Shown here in pieces: positions 36,608 to 45,604 of a DNA stretch of 64,000 nucleotides (its first letter is position 1; each line of letters begins with the position of its first letter). Source of the stretch: JAGRKR01 sp041397725 (lineage in GTDB: Bacteria; Pseudomonadota; Alphaproteobacteria; Rhizobiales; Hyphomicrobiaceae); the NCBI GenBank assembly GCA_041397725.1, contig JAWKVZ010000002.1, positions 186,001 through 250,000 of the forward strand, written 5' to 3'. Both the position numbers and the translations under genes were made by a program. The notes beneath the pieces are model-generated. The model made no database searches and had not been told where the DNA came from. It was given only the letters and a program-made list of their open reading frames with translations.

Positions 36608-38341
36608 CTAGCGGTGCTCCTCCACGTGGGCGTCGATCAGCGCCTTGTTGAAGACCGAGAGCGCCTCGACGCGATCGGCCCAGCCGACGACGATGCGGGA
36701 ATCGAGCTCGGAAACGACGGCGACGCGCGCCAGGCCGCTGCGGTCGAAGGTGCGCAGCGCCTGCTCCACCGTGTCGCCCGGCAGCAGCCACGGCGTGCCG
36801 TCGTCGGTGTCGATGGGCGGCGCATGCTGGCCCGGCTCGAGCGGCACGAAGAAGTCGCGGACGCACAGCTTGCGCATGATCTCCTTGTGCGGGCCTTCCT
36901 GGAGAGAGAGCCCGCGCGAGGAGAGCTGCCAGTGGAAAAAGCTCGACCCGTGCACGGCCTGCGTCAGGCCGTTGGAAATCGAGATCGTGAGCAGCAGCGC
37001 CAGCGACATCTCGTAGCCGCCCGTCAGCTCGAAAATGATCAACATGGTCGAGATCGGTGCGCCGAGCACGGCGGAGGCGACGCCACCCATGCCGAGCAGC
37101 GCATAGAGCCCCTGGCTCGAGGCCATCTCGGGAAAGAGCGAGGTGGCGATGATGCCGTAGGCGCAACCCGTCATGGCGCCGAGATAGAGGGACGGCGAGA
37201 ACACGCCGCCGCCGAAGCGACAACCGAGCGTGATGGACGTGGCTACCGTCTTGGCGACGATCAGCGCCAGCAGGAGCATGAGCGGGAACTGCTGCTTCAG
37301 GGCCATGTCGGTCGCGTCGTAGCCGACGCCGAGAACCTGCGGGAATGCGAGGGCGATCAGACCGACCATGAAGCCGCCGGCCGTCGGTTTCAGCCAGAAG
37401 GGCACGGGCGTCCGCATGGCCAGCCGATTGCCAGCCATGAGCGCGAACTCGAACATTATGGCGACTACGGCGCAGGTGAGCCCGAGCAGCGCGAACGCCG
37501 GAAACTCGAGGTAGGAGGTGATCTGGTAGCCGGGGACCGAGAACGCCGGGAAGTTGCCGAAATGCAGGCGTGCGATGACGGCGCCGGCCACCGAGGAGAT
37601 GACCACGGGCACGAACGCCCGCACGGCGTAGTGGGCGAGGATAACCTCGTGTGCGAACAGCACGCCGGCCAGCGGGGCATTGAACGAGGCGGAGACAGCG
37701 GCCGCCACGCCGCACGCCAGCAGCGTTCGCCGCGAGCCGGGCGAGAGGCGGAAGAGGTCCTCGACGGCGGAGGCGAGCGTGGCGCCGAGATGCACGACGG
37801 GCCCCTCGCGTCCGGCACTCGCACCGGAGCCGAGGGAAATGGCCGAGACGAGCGCACTCCACAGGCCGACGCCGACGGGAATCCTGCAGTCTCTGATGGC
37901 GCGGGCCTCGATGACGTCGGCCACCGCATGGGCGCGCCGCCCGCTCACCCAGCGATCGAGCACGAGCCCGACGATGAGGCCGCCGATGGTCGGGCCGGCG
38001 ATGATCCACCACCACGGCAGAGTCATCGCCGCGGAGTAGACGCGCTCCGAGGTCGTGCCGAGCCAGAAAACCTGCACGAAACCGATAAGGAGGCGGAAGA
38101 GCAGGGCGGCATAGGCGACGGCGATGCCGATAGCGAGCGCCAGGAGCCACACGAGCGGCTGGCGATCGGCCAGGAAGTCGCCGACGTTGGGGATGAAGCG
38201 GCTGCGCAGCAATTCGCGCAGCCAGGCGACAGGGCCGGTCGCCTGTCCCGTGCTGCCGAGCGACACCGCGGCGGGGCGCTTGCTGCCGACGACTGGCGCG
38301 CCCCCGCTCGTGTCCGGTGTCCCTGCCTCCCTGTCGCTCAT
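36608..38341 (-). CDS. ClC-family chloride channel/transporter with C-terminal CBS region
   Basis: A 577-residue membrane protein. The ClC core (about 60-455) has the gating motif GREGP with Glu179 and GGGVFSPSLYLG (about 375-386). A cytoplasmic CBS-type region follows (about 465-577), often a nucleotide-sensing regulatory module. Aligned by FNAPLAG with E. coli ClC, the gating glutamate is kept but the internal proton glutamate (Glu203 there) is Val233 here, as in eukaryotic chloride channels; the GSGIP selectivity motif is also replaced. Passive chloride conduction rather than Cl-/H+ exchange is therefore possible. ATG 38341 has only a weak ribosome site. Confidence 0.88.
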   Translation of the reverse strand: MSDREAGTPDTSGGAPVVGSKRPAAVSLGSTGQATGPVAWLRELLRSRFIPNVGDFLADRQPLVWLLALAIGIAVAYAALLFRLLIGFVQVFWLGTTSERVYSAAMTLPWWWIIAGPTIGGLIVGLVLDRWVSGRRAHAVADVIEARAIRDCRIPVGVGLWSALVSAISLGSGASAGREGPVVHLGATLASAVEDLFRLSPGSRRTLLACGVAAAVSASFNAPLAGVLFAHEVILAHYAVRAFVPVVISSVAGAVIARLHFGNFPAFSVPGYQITSYLEFPAFALLGLTCAVVAIMFEFALMAGNRLAMRTPVPFWLKPTAGGFMVGLIALAFPQVLGVGYDATDMALKQQFPLMLLLALIVAKTVATSITLGCRFGGGVFSPSLYLGAMTGCAYGIIATSLFPEMASSQGLYALLGMGGVASAVLGAPISTMLIIFELTGGYEMSLALLLTISISNGLTQAVHGSSFFHWQLSSRGLSLQEGPHKEIMRKLCVRDFFVPLEPGQHAPPIDTDDGTPWLLPGDTVEQALRTFDRSGLARVAVVSELDSRIVVGWADRVEALSVFNKALIDAHVEEHR

Positions 38342-38599
38342 GAAGTGTCCGGTCGCCCTGCAGCATGATCACGCCAGTGCAATTCATAGCGCCATGCCGC
38401 GCCCTCTACAAAATCGTAATCCAATCTTTGGCGCCGATATGCCATAAGGGGCAATGCACCGTGTCTTGGAAAATGCGGGTGATCCGGAGCGCGCGACATG
38501 ACGGCTCGGAGCGAGGTTCTGGAGGGGGCTCGCGCAAATCTTTCTGCCACCCGGCGACGACCGGGGCGGGTTGATGCGGCCTGAGTCCGGGAGCGAGCG

Positions 38600-41500
38600 A
38601 TGACGAATGGGCTCCTCTACATCGCCGGTATCATCGCCGTCCTGTTGTGCGCGCTGTTCGCGGTGCCGTACTTCGTCGACTGGGGCAGCTACCGGGCCGT
38701 GTTCGAGGAGGAGGCGACCCGCATCGTCGGCCGCGAAGTCCGCGTGAGCGGCGACGTCACGCTGAGGCTGCTGCCGGCACCGTATGTCCGATTCGAGAAG
38801 GTGCGGATCGCGGAGGAGAAGGCCGGCACCGGCGAGGCATTCTTCAGGGCCGACACGTTCACGCTCTGGCTGGCGGTGCCGCCGCTGCTCAAGGGAGCGA
38901 TCGAGGCCAACCAGATCGAGCTGCGCAAGCCGCAACTGCGCCTCCAGATCGCGGCCGACGGCGGCGGCAACTGGCAGGGCATCGGGCGCGGCGCGCGCAA
39001 GAGCCCTTATCTTCCCAGCGACGTGGCGCTGCGCTCGGTGCGCGTCGTCGATGGCACCGTCTCGGTTCACGCGATCGACGGCGGCAAGCTGCTCGACCTC
39101 GTCGGTATCGAAGGTGAGCTGTCCGCCGAGACGCTGGAGGGGCCATATAGGGTCCAGGGGAGTTTCGTCCACGACGGCCGCCAACGCGAGTTGCGTCTGG
39201 CTACGACGGCGACGGACGCGGACGGCTCACTGCGCTTCCGGGCGGGGCTCCAGGTCCAGGGCGGGAACTCCTACGCGCTCGATGGTCGCTTCGTGCACCA
39301 GTCCGGACGGCCGCGCCTCGCCGGCACGCTTTCCGCGCGTCTGCCAGTGCCGACGGCCGGGTCGACCGCCAAGGCGGCTGCGGACAAGCGTGTCGAGCTC
39401 GAGCTCAAGGGCCAGCTCGAGGCTGATCCCCTGTCGTTGAAGCTCAAGGATGCGACGCTGTCGTTCGAGCAGGACGGCAAGCCGCAGCGCCTGACGGGAG
39501 CCATCACCGCCGCCTGGGCGAAAGCGGTCTCGGTCGAGGCGGTGTTGGCCTCGAGCTGGCTGGATCTCGATCACATGGCGGGGATGGCGGGCAGCCGCGA
39601 TCCCCTCGCGACGCTCGGCCGGTTCGTGGTCCTCGCCAACCGCAGCTTGCCGGCGGTGGGCCGATCGCGGCTGTCGGTCGCGATCGATCAGGCGGGCCTG
39701 GCAGGCGAGATCGCCGGACGGATGCGCGTCGCGCTCGAGCGGGACGGCGCGGGAAAAAGCCTGCGGCTGCAGCGATTGAGTGCGGATCTGCCGGGCAGCA
39801 GCCACATTGCCGCCGACGGGGTGGTGGCGTTCGCTGCCGACGGGGCTCCGGCGAGCTTTTCGGGCCAAGTGAAGGCACACGGGCAGAACGCCGCCCGCTT
39901 CCTCAATTGGCTTGCGGGGCCGCGTGCTCCGATGAAGCTCGAACTCGCCGAGCCGTTCAGCCTCTCGACCCGGCTCGTCGCGTCGGCGGCGCGCGTTTCC
40001 GTGTCGGACCTCGAGGCGGAGCTCGGACGAAGCGCGCTTGCCGGCAAGATCGACTATCGGCTCGCCCCGGTCGCCGCGCTCGCGCTCGACGTCGAGAGCA
40101 GTCGCCTCGATTTGACGGCGCTCGCCAAGGGCAACGTGCCCGATACCCGCCAGCTCGTGCCGGTCCTGCTGGAGGCATTGACTTCGGCGAAGCTGCCGGC
40201 GGCTCTCGCCTGGCTCAAGACGGCGGATGTCGCGCTTCGGCTCGACCGGGTCAAACTCGCGAGCCACGATGTGCGGGATGTCGACATCCGGTTCGCAGTT
40301 TCGCCGCAGCGACTGACCATTTCCAGGCTGGCGCTCAATACCGATGACGGACTTGGCATCACCGCCGATGCGCGCGTGACGGCGAAGGGTGGGCAGCCCA
40401 AGGGGAGCGCGAGCTTCCTCGTGACCGCGACGAGCACCGCGGCTCTCGAGCGCGTTGCCGACGCTCTCTCCCTGCCGGCCGACGTGAGACAGCGCATTGC
40501 CGGCAACACGTATCTGCTGCCGGTGCGTCTCGCGGGCGGCATCGATCTCAGCCGCCGGCGGGCGGGCTCGACCGACCTCACGCTCGATGGCATGCTGGCG
40601 GCGACACGGGCGAGCTTCTCCATCCGCCTCGACGGCGGGCTCGACGGTGCCCTCGATCGATATGTCGACACGACCGCCGTTCTGGCGAGCCCCGATGGCC
40701 ACAAGCTCCTCGCCCAGATCCTGGCCATGCCGCCCCCGGCCGCTGGTGATGGCGAGGAAGCTGCGCCGGGGCGTTTCTCGCTCAGGGCGCGCGGCATGCC
40801 GAGCCGGGGGCTCGATACATTGCTCGGGCTGGACACGCCGGGCCTCAACGCCAGTTTCGACGGCAAGATCGTGCGCAAGCCGGGCGCAACCTCGCTCGCC
40901 GGCAATCTCTCCCTCAAGGCTGGCCGCATCGCAGAAGCGGTGCGCCTCTTTGGCCTGCCGGCATTGTCCGGCATCGACATGGTCTCGACGGCGATGACCG
41001 CGCGGGTCGCCGGCTCGCCCGAGGCGCTGGATATCTCCGACATCGACATGGCCCTCGGTGATACGCGCGTCAGGGGCAGCGGTCGCGTGGTCAGGCGCGA
41101 GAAGGACCGGCTGATCGAGGCGCGCCTCGAGGCCGACAGCCTGACGATGCCGGTGCTGCTCGCTCCCATTCTCAAGCCGCTCGATCCGGCTCAGGAGGCT
41201 GCCCGCGTCATGGGCCAGGATCGCTCGCCCTGGCCGGAGGCGGCATTCGAGTTCTCGGGTCTCGCAGGCCTGGTGGCCAAGCTGCACGTGCGGGCGGCGC
41301 GCCTCTTCCTCGACGATGTGCTGGTTGTTCCCGACGCCGACCTCGAGATCCGCCTTGCGCCCGGCGCCGTGGTCCTCGATCTCAAGGACGGTCGCCCGCT
41401 CGGCGGTCGTCTGGCCGGCACGCTGAAGGTCGCGGAAAAGCCCGGCGGCGCCGAGCTCGCAGCCGCTTTCTCGCTCACGGGTGCCGACCTTCGTCAGATC

Positions 41501-42295
41501 CGCGCGGCGGCCGCCGTCCCGCCGGTTGCGGAGGGCAAGGCCACGCTGGCGCTGACGTTCAAGGGGAGCGGCCTCAGTCCGCGCGGCCTCATGGCGGTGG
41601 TATCCGGCTCGGGACGACTGGAGCTCGCGGGCGCGCGGCTTGCCCGCGTCGCGCCGCAAGCGGTCCGGGAGGCCGCCCTCGCCTTCCTCACGCTCAAGGG
41701 CGCGGAGGGTGACGGTGCGCTCCTGCGATTGCTGACCGAGCGCCTCGCCAGGACGAGCATGGACGTCGGCACGCGCTCGTTGGCTCTGAAGATCGCCGAT
41801 GGCGTTCTCTCGGCCGAGCTGTTGAGGATCGAGACGCCGCATGGCATCGCGACCGGAACCACCGCCGTGCGGTTCGCCGCCTTGCGTGTAGACAGCTCCT
41901 GGCGGATCGTGCCGGCCCCGCTGGCGCCGGGCAAGCCGGTGCTGCCGGGCGTCGGCGTGTTCTATCAGGGTCCGCTCGGCGATCTGGCGCGCCTCGAGCC
42001 GCGCATCAGCGCAGATTCGCTCGAGCGCGAGCTGACCGTGCGCCGGATGGAGACCGAGGTGGAGGAGCTGGAGCGCCTGCGCCGTCTCGACGAGGAGCGG
42101 GCGCGCAAGGAAGCCGAGCGACTACGCCTGGAGGAGGAGCGCAGGGCGCGCGAACGCGCTCTGCAGACGCCTGTACCCGAGGCCCCGCCGGCGCCGCCGA
42201 AAGGCGCGCAGCCACCGCTGACGCAGCCGGACGGCCAGCTTGTGCCGCCGCGGCCACGCCCCGTGCAGCGCCGATCCTTCGACGCGTTGCGCTGA
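38600..42295 (+). CDS. AsmA-family protein
   Basis: A 1231-residue protein with one N-terminal membrane helix (about residues 3-24) and a very long periplasmic region. The start (VPYFVDWGSYRAVFEEEATRIVGREVRVSG) and the repeated beta-rich segments fit AsmA-like proteins. Relatives such as AsmA, TamB and YhdP form bridge-like grooves thought to carry phospholipids between membranes. The C-terminal about 85 residues are a charged Glu/Arg helix (ELERLRRLDEERARKEAERL) followed by a Pro-rich tail, probably a coiled coil. The ATG at 38600 fits the membrane anchor. It is divergent from the ClC gene across 258 bp and converges on the next gene with 32 bp between stops. Confidence 0.88.
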   Translation: MTNGLLYIAGIIAVLLCALFAVPYFVDWGSYRAVFEEEATRIVGREVRVSGDVTLRLLPAPYVRFEKVRIAEEKAGTGEAFFRADTFTLWLAVPPLLKGAIEANQIELRKPQLRLQIAADGGGNWQGIGRGARKSPYLPSDVALRSVRVVDGTVSVHAIDGGKLLDLVGIEGELSAETLEGPYRVQGSFVHDGRQRELRLATTATDADGSLRFRAGLQVQGGNSYALDGRFVHQSGRPRLAGTLSARLPVPTAGSTAKAAADKRVELELKGQLEADPLSLKLKDATLSFEQDGKPQRLTGAITAAWAKAVSVEAVLASSWLDLDHMAGMAGSRDPLATLGRFVVLANRSLPAVGRSRLSVAIDQAGLAGEIAGRMRVALERDGAGKSLRLQRLSADLPGSSHIAADGVVAFAADGAPASFSGQVKAHGQNAARFLNWLAGPRAPMKLELAEPFSLSTRLVASAARVSVSDLEAELGRSALAGKIDYRLAPVAALALDVESSRLDLTALAKGNVPDTRQLVPVLLEALTSAKLPAALAWLKTADVALRLDRVKLASHDVRDVDIRFAVSPQRLTISRLALNTDDGLGITADARVTAKGGQPKGSASFLVTATSTAALERVADALSLPADVRQRIAGNTYLLPVRLAGGIDLSRRRAGSTDLTLDGMLAATRASFSIRLDGGLDGALDRYVDTTAVLASPDGHKLLAQILAMPPPAAGDGEEAAPGRFSLRARGMPSRGLDTLLGLDTPGLNASFDGKIVRKPGATSLAGNLSLKAGRIAEAVRLFGLPALSGIDMVSTAMTARVAGSPEALDISDIDMALGDTRVRGSGRVVRREKDRLIEARLEADSLTMPVLLAPILKPLDPAQEAARVMGQDRSPWPEAAFEFSGLAGLVAKLHVRAARLFLDDVLVVPDADLEIRLAPGAVVLDLKDGRPLGGRLAGTLKVAEKPGGAELAAAFSLTGADLRQIRAAAAVPPVAEGKATLALTFKGSGLSPRGLMAVVSGSGRLELAGARLARVAPQAVREAALAFLTLKGAEGDGALLRLLTERLARTSMDVGTRSLALKIADGVLSAELLRIETPHGIATGTTAVRFAALRVDSSWRIVPAPLAPGKPVLPGVGVFYQGPLGDLARLEPRISADSLERELTVRRMETEVEELERLRRLDEERARKEAERLRLEEERRARERALQTPVPEAPPAPPKGAQPPLTQPDGQLVPPRPRPVQRRSFDALR

Positions 42296-42327
42296 GCTGG
42301 TGGCTGAGCTGGCGATCGCGCCGACGC

Positions 42328-43098
42328 TCAACTGGTCGCGGCTGGCTCGTAGTGCAGCTCGTGCACCTTGGCCTGCTCGTGCAGGAAGTAGGTCTCGGTC
42401 GCCAGACGGATGAGCGCGAGGCGCTCGCGGTCGTCGGTGGGAATGCTGGCGGTCTTGTTGATCTGACGCAGCACCTTGACGTCGATGCGCTTGCCGTTGT
42501 GCCGCCCGATACCGCCCGAGGCGCCATAGCGCCGGTCCGATCCGGCCGCCATGTCCATGAAGACGTCGTCGAGGGCGCGGCTGTCGTGGAACCGCAGGTA
42601 GCCCAGGACCTCGCCCGTGGTCGGGCCGGCGCGTCCGCCGCGATCATTGCTCGCGATCTGCATCACCTGCCCCTGATAGGCATAGGTGCCGTCGGATTGC
42701 CGACCGATGATGCGACATTGCCACTGTGCCTGCAGGTCCATGAAGTCGTCCGAAATGGACCAGCCTTCGTAGCAGTAGGCTCCGTCCTTGAAGTGCAGCC
42801 GCGCCACGGCATGGCCACGGTCGCGCTTGCCTTGCACGTCGTTGAGCACCCACCAGCCTTCTTGCGGGGCGAGCCGATAGAGGCCGAGACGCAGGGGGTA
42901 GAAGTGCCTGGCGATGCGGACGATCAGCGAGCCGAGCGCATCGGCTGACAGCACGGCCACGCCGGTGACGATCAGCGTGACGGCGAGCCGGCCGGGATGG
43001 CCGAGACCCGTGTCGACGATGGTGTAGAGGAAGGGGGCGAGCACAGCCACGAGGCCGATCAGCACGGCCGTGATCAAGCTACTTCGATCGATCTGCAT
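42328..43098 (-). CDS. Uncharacterised two-helix membrane protein
   Basis: A 256-residue protein I do not recognise. Two hydrophobic segments (about residues 8-28 and 36-58) form an N-terminal hairpin. The remaining 190 residues look soluble and polar, with Trp/Tyr-rich beta segments (EGWWVLNDVQGKRDRGHAVARL, trimmed view; AYCYEGWSISDDF) suggesting a small beta domain in the cytoplasm or periplasm. No catalytic motif is apparent. A good GAGGGA ribosome site precedes ATG 43098. It is followed upstream on the same strand by the bactofilin gene (99 bp away), so the two may be co-transcribed; a role in envelope shape is only a guess. Confidence 0.6.
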   Translation of the reverse strand: MQIDRSSLITAVLIGLVAVLAPFLYTIVDTGLGHPGRLAVTLIVTGVAVLSADALGSLIVRIARHFYPLRLGLYRLAPQEGWWVLNDVQGKRDRGHAVARLHFKDGAYCYEGWSISDDFMDLQAQWQCRIIGRQSDGTYAYQGQVMQIASNDRGGRAGPTTGEVLGYLRFHDSRALDDVFMDMAAGSDRRYGASGGIGRHNGKRIDVKVLRQINKTASIPTDDRERLALIRLATETYFLHEQAKVHELHYEPAATS

Positions 43099-43197
43099 GT
43101 TCCCTCACCCCTGACACGGCTCGGCGGCCGCCCGCCAACCGATACGGACGTTGCCGCACCGGGAGTGGCTTGCCGGGGAGCGTGCCTCGCTTGCGCC

Positions 43198-43674
43198 TCA
43201 GCGTGGCTCTGCCGTGCCGAGATCCGGCATCAGCTCCTGCGGGTTCTTCGGCCGGCGCGAGGTGCCGTCGAACGTGGCGCCCTGCTCGATGGAGAGCACG
43301 CCGTGGTAGACGTCGCCGTTGACGCGCGCGCTCGACTCGAGAACGACGCGCTGGCCGCGGATCGCTCCGTCGATCTGGCCGCGCACGATCACCGACTCGG
43401 CGGCAACCGTGCCCTTGACGCGGCCCTGCTCGCCGACGATCAGCTCGACGCAGTGCAGATCCCCGTGGATCTGCGCATCGATCTGGAGCGAGCCGCGTGA
43501 GATGATCTTGATCTGATCGCCCATGATCGACAGGTCGCTGCCGATGACCGATTGAACGACGCGGTCGGACGGTAGTCTCGTCTTTGCGGGAGTGTGCGAG
43601 GCCGGACCGCTCAGCGGAACCTGACCGGTCGATGGTGTGCCGGATGGGCCGTTGGGATTACGTGAGAACATCAT
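43198..43674 (-). CDS. Bactofilin (polymer-forming cytoskeletal protein)
   Basis: A 158-residue protein with a disordered N-terminal tail (about 1-40) rich in Ser, Pro and Gly, a bactofilin core (about 45-140) and a short tail. The core has the regular Gly/Val/Ile repeats of a right-handed beta helix: GSLQIDAQIHGDLHC, GRVKGTVAAESVIVRGQIDG and VNGDVYHGVLSIEQGA. Bactofilins form nucleotide-free filaments that scaffold local wall synthesis. Two adjacent ATGs (43674, 43671) follow AAGGGGG. No M23 peptidase gene is adjacent, unlike many bactofilin loci. Confidence 0.9.
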   Translation of the reverse strand: MMFSRNPNGPSGTPSTGQVPLSGPASHTPAKTRLPSDRVVQSVIGSDLSIMGDQIKIISRGSLQIDAQIHGDLHCVELIVGEQGRVKGTVAAESVIVRGQIDGAIRGQRVVLESSARVNGDVYHGVLSIEQGATFDGTSRRPKNPQELMPDLGTAEPR

Positions 43675-43949
43675 CGCCCCCTTACGCTTGCACTAATGAA
43701 TACACAGGCTAGGCGTCCCTCTACCTGCTTTCCGGCTATCGCGTGGGCGTGGTCGAAATATGTCGAGTGGATGGCGGCGTGCGCCACAATCCAAAGTGCC
43801 GGCCAACGCGCTGGCCAACGTGCCGGCAGGGGTGGCGACGGGGGCGGGCGGCTGCGGCGCGCTCGTCGGGTGGCGGCACGCCGGCGCGCATCAGCGCAAT
43901 CCGGCGTGCCTGGGCCGCCATGCCATGGCGGTGTTGGCGGCGAGCCTGC

Positions 43950-44732
43950 TCAGGCGACGGGACACAGCCCGCCATCGACGTTGATGGCGGCCCCCGTCAC
44001 ATACGAGCCGGCATCGGAGGCGAGGAAGCAGGCGACGTTGGCGAACTCCTGCGCCGTGCCGACGCGGCCCAGGGGAATGGACTTGCCCATGTCGGCATAG
44101 ACCTCGCTCAGCGGGATGTTCTGCGACGTGGCGCGGCGAACCCACTGGTCGCTTTCGATCTTGCCGACGAGCAGGGCATTGACCAGCACGTTGAAGGGCG
44201 CGTTCTCGCCGGCGAGCACCTTGGTGAGCGCCAGTCCGGCGGCGCGCGAGACGGCGGTCGGCGAGCCCTCGGCCGGCGGCGCCTTCGAGCCGGTGTTGAG
44301 GATGTTGATGATCCGCCCCCACTTGCGCTTGCGCATGCCGGGCAGAGCGAGCCGTGTCAGCCGGATGGCCGCGAACAGCTTGAGATCGAGATCTGCCTGC
44401 CAGACCTCGTCGCTGTGCTCGAGGAAGGGGCCGCGCTTCGACGAGCCGGCGTTGTTGACGAGCACGTCGATGTGGCCGAGCTCGTTCTCCGCGCGCATGA
44501 AGACGTGGCGGCAATCCTCCGGCTTGGAGATGTCCGCGGAGATGGCGACGACCTTGGTCTTGCCGCCGCCGGCCTTCTCGATCGCCTTCTTGGCCTCCGC
44601 AAGCACCGTGTCGCGGCGCGCGATGATCGCGACATTGCCGCCGGCCTCGGCAAAGCGCGTGGCGATTGCCCGGCCGATGCCGAGGCTTCCGCCCGTGATG
44701 ATGGCACCGCGGCCGTCCATTTTGAGCTGCAT
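43950..44732 (-). CDS. SDR-family oxidoreductase with altered catalytic residues
   Basis: A 260-residue Rossmann protein of the classical short-chain dehydrogenase type. The cofactor motif TGGSLGIG (13-20) and NNAG (93-96) are intact, and the C-terminal FLASDAGSYVTGAAINVDGG is typical. In the catalytic segment, however, the Tyr-x3-Lys pair is Thr159-x3-Arg163 (SPTAVSRAAG) and the usual Ser position in the preceding strand is not Ser (INILNTGSK). The enzyme may use another mechanism or act as a binding protein. The start at 44732 (MQLKMDGRGAI) has a GGGAGG ribosome site; longer frames reach into non-family sequence. Confidence 0.87.
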   Translation of the reverse strand: MQLKMDGRGAIITGGSLGIGRAIATRFAEAGGNVAIIARRDTVLAEAKKAIEKAGGGKTKVVAISADISKPEDCRHVFMRAENELGHIDVLVNNAGSSKRGPFLEHSDEVWQADLDLKLFAAIRLTRLALPGMRKRKWGRIINILNTGSKAPPAEGSPTAVSRAAGLALTKVLAGENAPFNVLVNALLVGKIESDQWVRRATSQNIPLSEVYADMGKSIPLGRVGTAQEFANVACFLASDAGSYVTGAAINVDGGLCPVA

Positions 44733-45058
44733 TCCTGAAGTCCTCCCGATCTGATGACCGCGAAGCCTACAACGGGCCGCCCGCGTTGCAAGCGCCGTCG
44801 CCGGACGCAGACGGATGCCCGGCAGTAGCGCCAGGTGGCCGCGCCCAGTGGTCGCAAGGGCTAGAAAATAAGTTAAGATTCCCATGAAAAATCTTGAGAT
44901 AAATGGGAAATCACAGGCCATCCATGGGGTTATCGCGTTAACCAGATGCTCAGATCGTGCGTGGACTGCAGAAGTGGTGGTGTTAGAAAGGCCGTATGCA
45001 CACGCTACTGGATCAGGGCGGGGAGTGCTGTTCAGTCGATTGGGAGAATTTGAGGGTC
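44733..45058 (+). other. Divergent intergenic region with overlapping inverted repeats
   Basis: This 326-bp gap separates the SDR gene from the basic secreted protein. It is AT-rich from about 44862 to 44945. Two inverted repeats overlap: AAGATT (44875-44880) with AATCTT (44890-44895), and TTCCCAT (44879-44885) with ATGGGAA (44903-44909). The two pairings exclude each other, so they may form alternative hairpins or a compact operator. A short open frame starting at 44884 has no homology-like features and is not called. Confidence 0.4.
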
Positions 45059-45475
45059 ATGAGGGTCACCAAGACAGTCGTCGCCGCTATCGCAGCGGTC
45101 GCGTTCACTGCTTTCGCCGGCGTCGGTACGGCTGAGGCCAAGAAGCGCTGTGCCAAGTGCAGCCATCCGGCCGCCAAGGTCACGGTCAAGACGGTCAAGA
45201 AGCACCGCACCGTCACGCGCGTGCGGAACGTCACGAAGGTCCGCAACGTCACGAAGACCAAGTACGTCAAGCGCGTGAAGCGTATCGTCACCGTGACGCA
45301 CGTTCGCCCGGTCGTGCGCGTGCACGTCGTCAAGCGCGTTCATCATCGCACCGTCGTGATGCACCAGACGCAGCGCGCCAAGCGCCAGGTGGTTCACGGC
45401 GCGCGTACGGTGTACGTGACCGGTCGCACCGTGCACGTCCGCCACGCGCCGCGTCACGTCCACTGCGGCTGCTGA
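45059..45475 (+). CDS. Secreted, highly basic Val/Lys/Arg/His-rich low-complexity protein
   Basis: A 138-residue protein I do not recognise. The N-terminus is a clean signal peptide (MRVTKTVV, hydrophobic core about 8-20, cleavage after AEA near 27). The mature chain starts with KKRCAKC and ends in HCGC, with four cysteines in total. In between, hydrophobic Val alternates with Lys, Arg, His or Thr (for example VTKVRNVTKTKYVKRVKRIV), predicting long amphipathic beta strands with extreme positive charge. GAGGG lies a few bases before ATG 45059. The gene stands alone, with a structured upstream region and a strong terminator after it. Possible roles are binding anionic cell-surface polymers or metals; both are guesses. 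Confidence 0.78.
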   Translation: MRVTKTVVAAIAAVAFTAFAGVGTAEAKKRCAKCSHPAAKVTVKTVKKHRTVTRVRNVTKVRNVTKTKYVKRVKRIVTVTHVRPVVRVHVVKRVHHRTVVMHQTQRAKRQVVHGARTVYVTGRTVHVRHAPRHVHCGC

Positions 45476-45501
45476 TCAACCGCACGGTCGTCTCTTGCAA
45501 G

Positions 45502-45535
45502 CGCCGCTCCGGCCAGAAGCCGGGGCGGCGTTTTG
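45502..45535 (+). terminator. Intrinsic terminator after the basic secreted protein
   Basis: CGCCGCTCCGGC (45502-45513) pairs with GCCGGGGCGGCG (45519-45530) over 12 positions with one G-U, around the 5-nt loop CAGAA. TTTT follows at 45531 and further Ts close by. It lies 26 nt after the stop codon and isolates this gene from the helicase gene. Confidence 0.85.
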
Positions 45536-45604
45536 CGTTGTGGCCTGTGGACCCGGCTCCGCCGCCCGATTGCTGCCAACTCAGGCGTGCTATAGTCGCC
45601 GCCA

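Noticed and set aside
44884..45135. Small protein beginning at an ATG at 44884
   Set aside because: It has no ribosome site, no signal or domain, overlaps the real basic-protein gene in another frame, and starts inside an inverted-repeat region.
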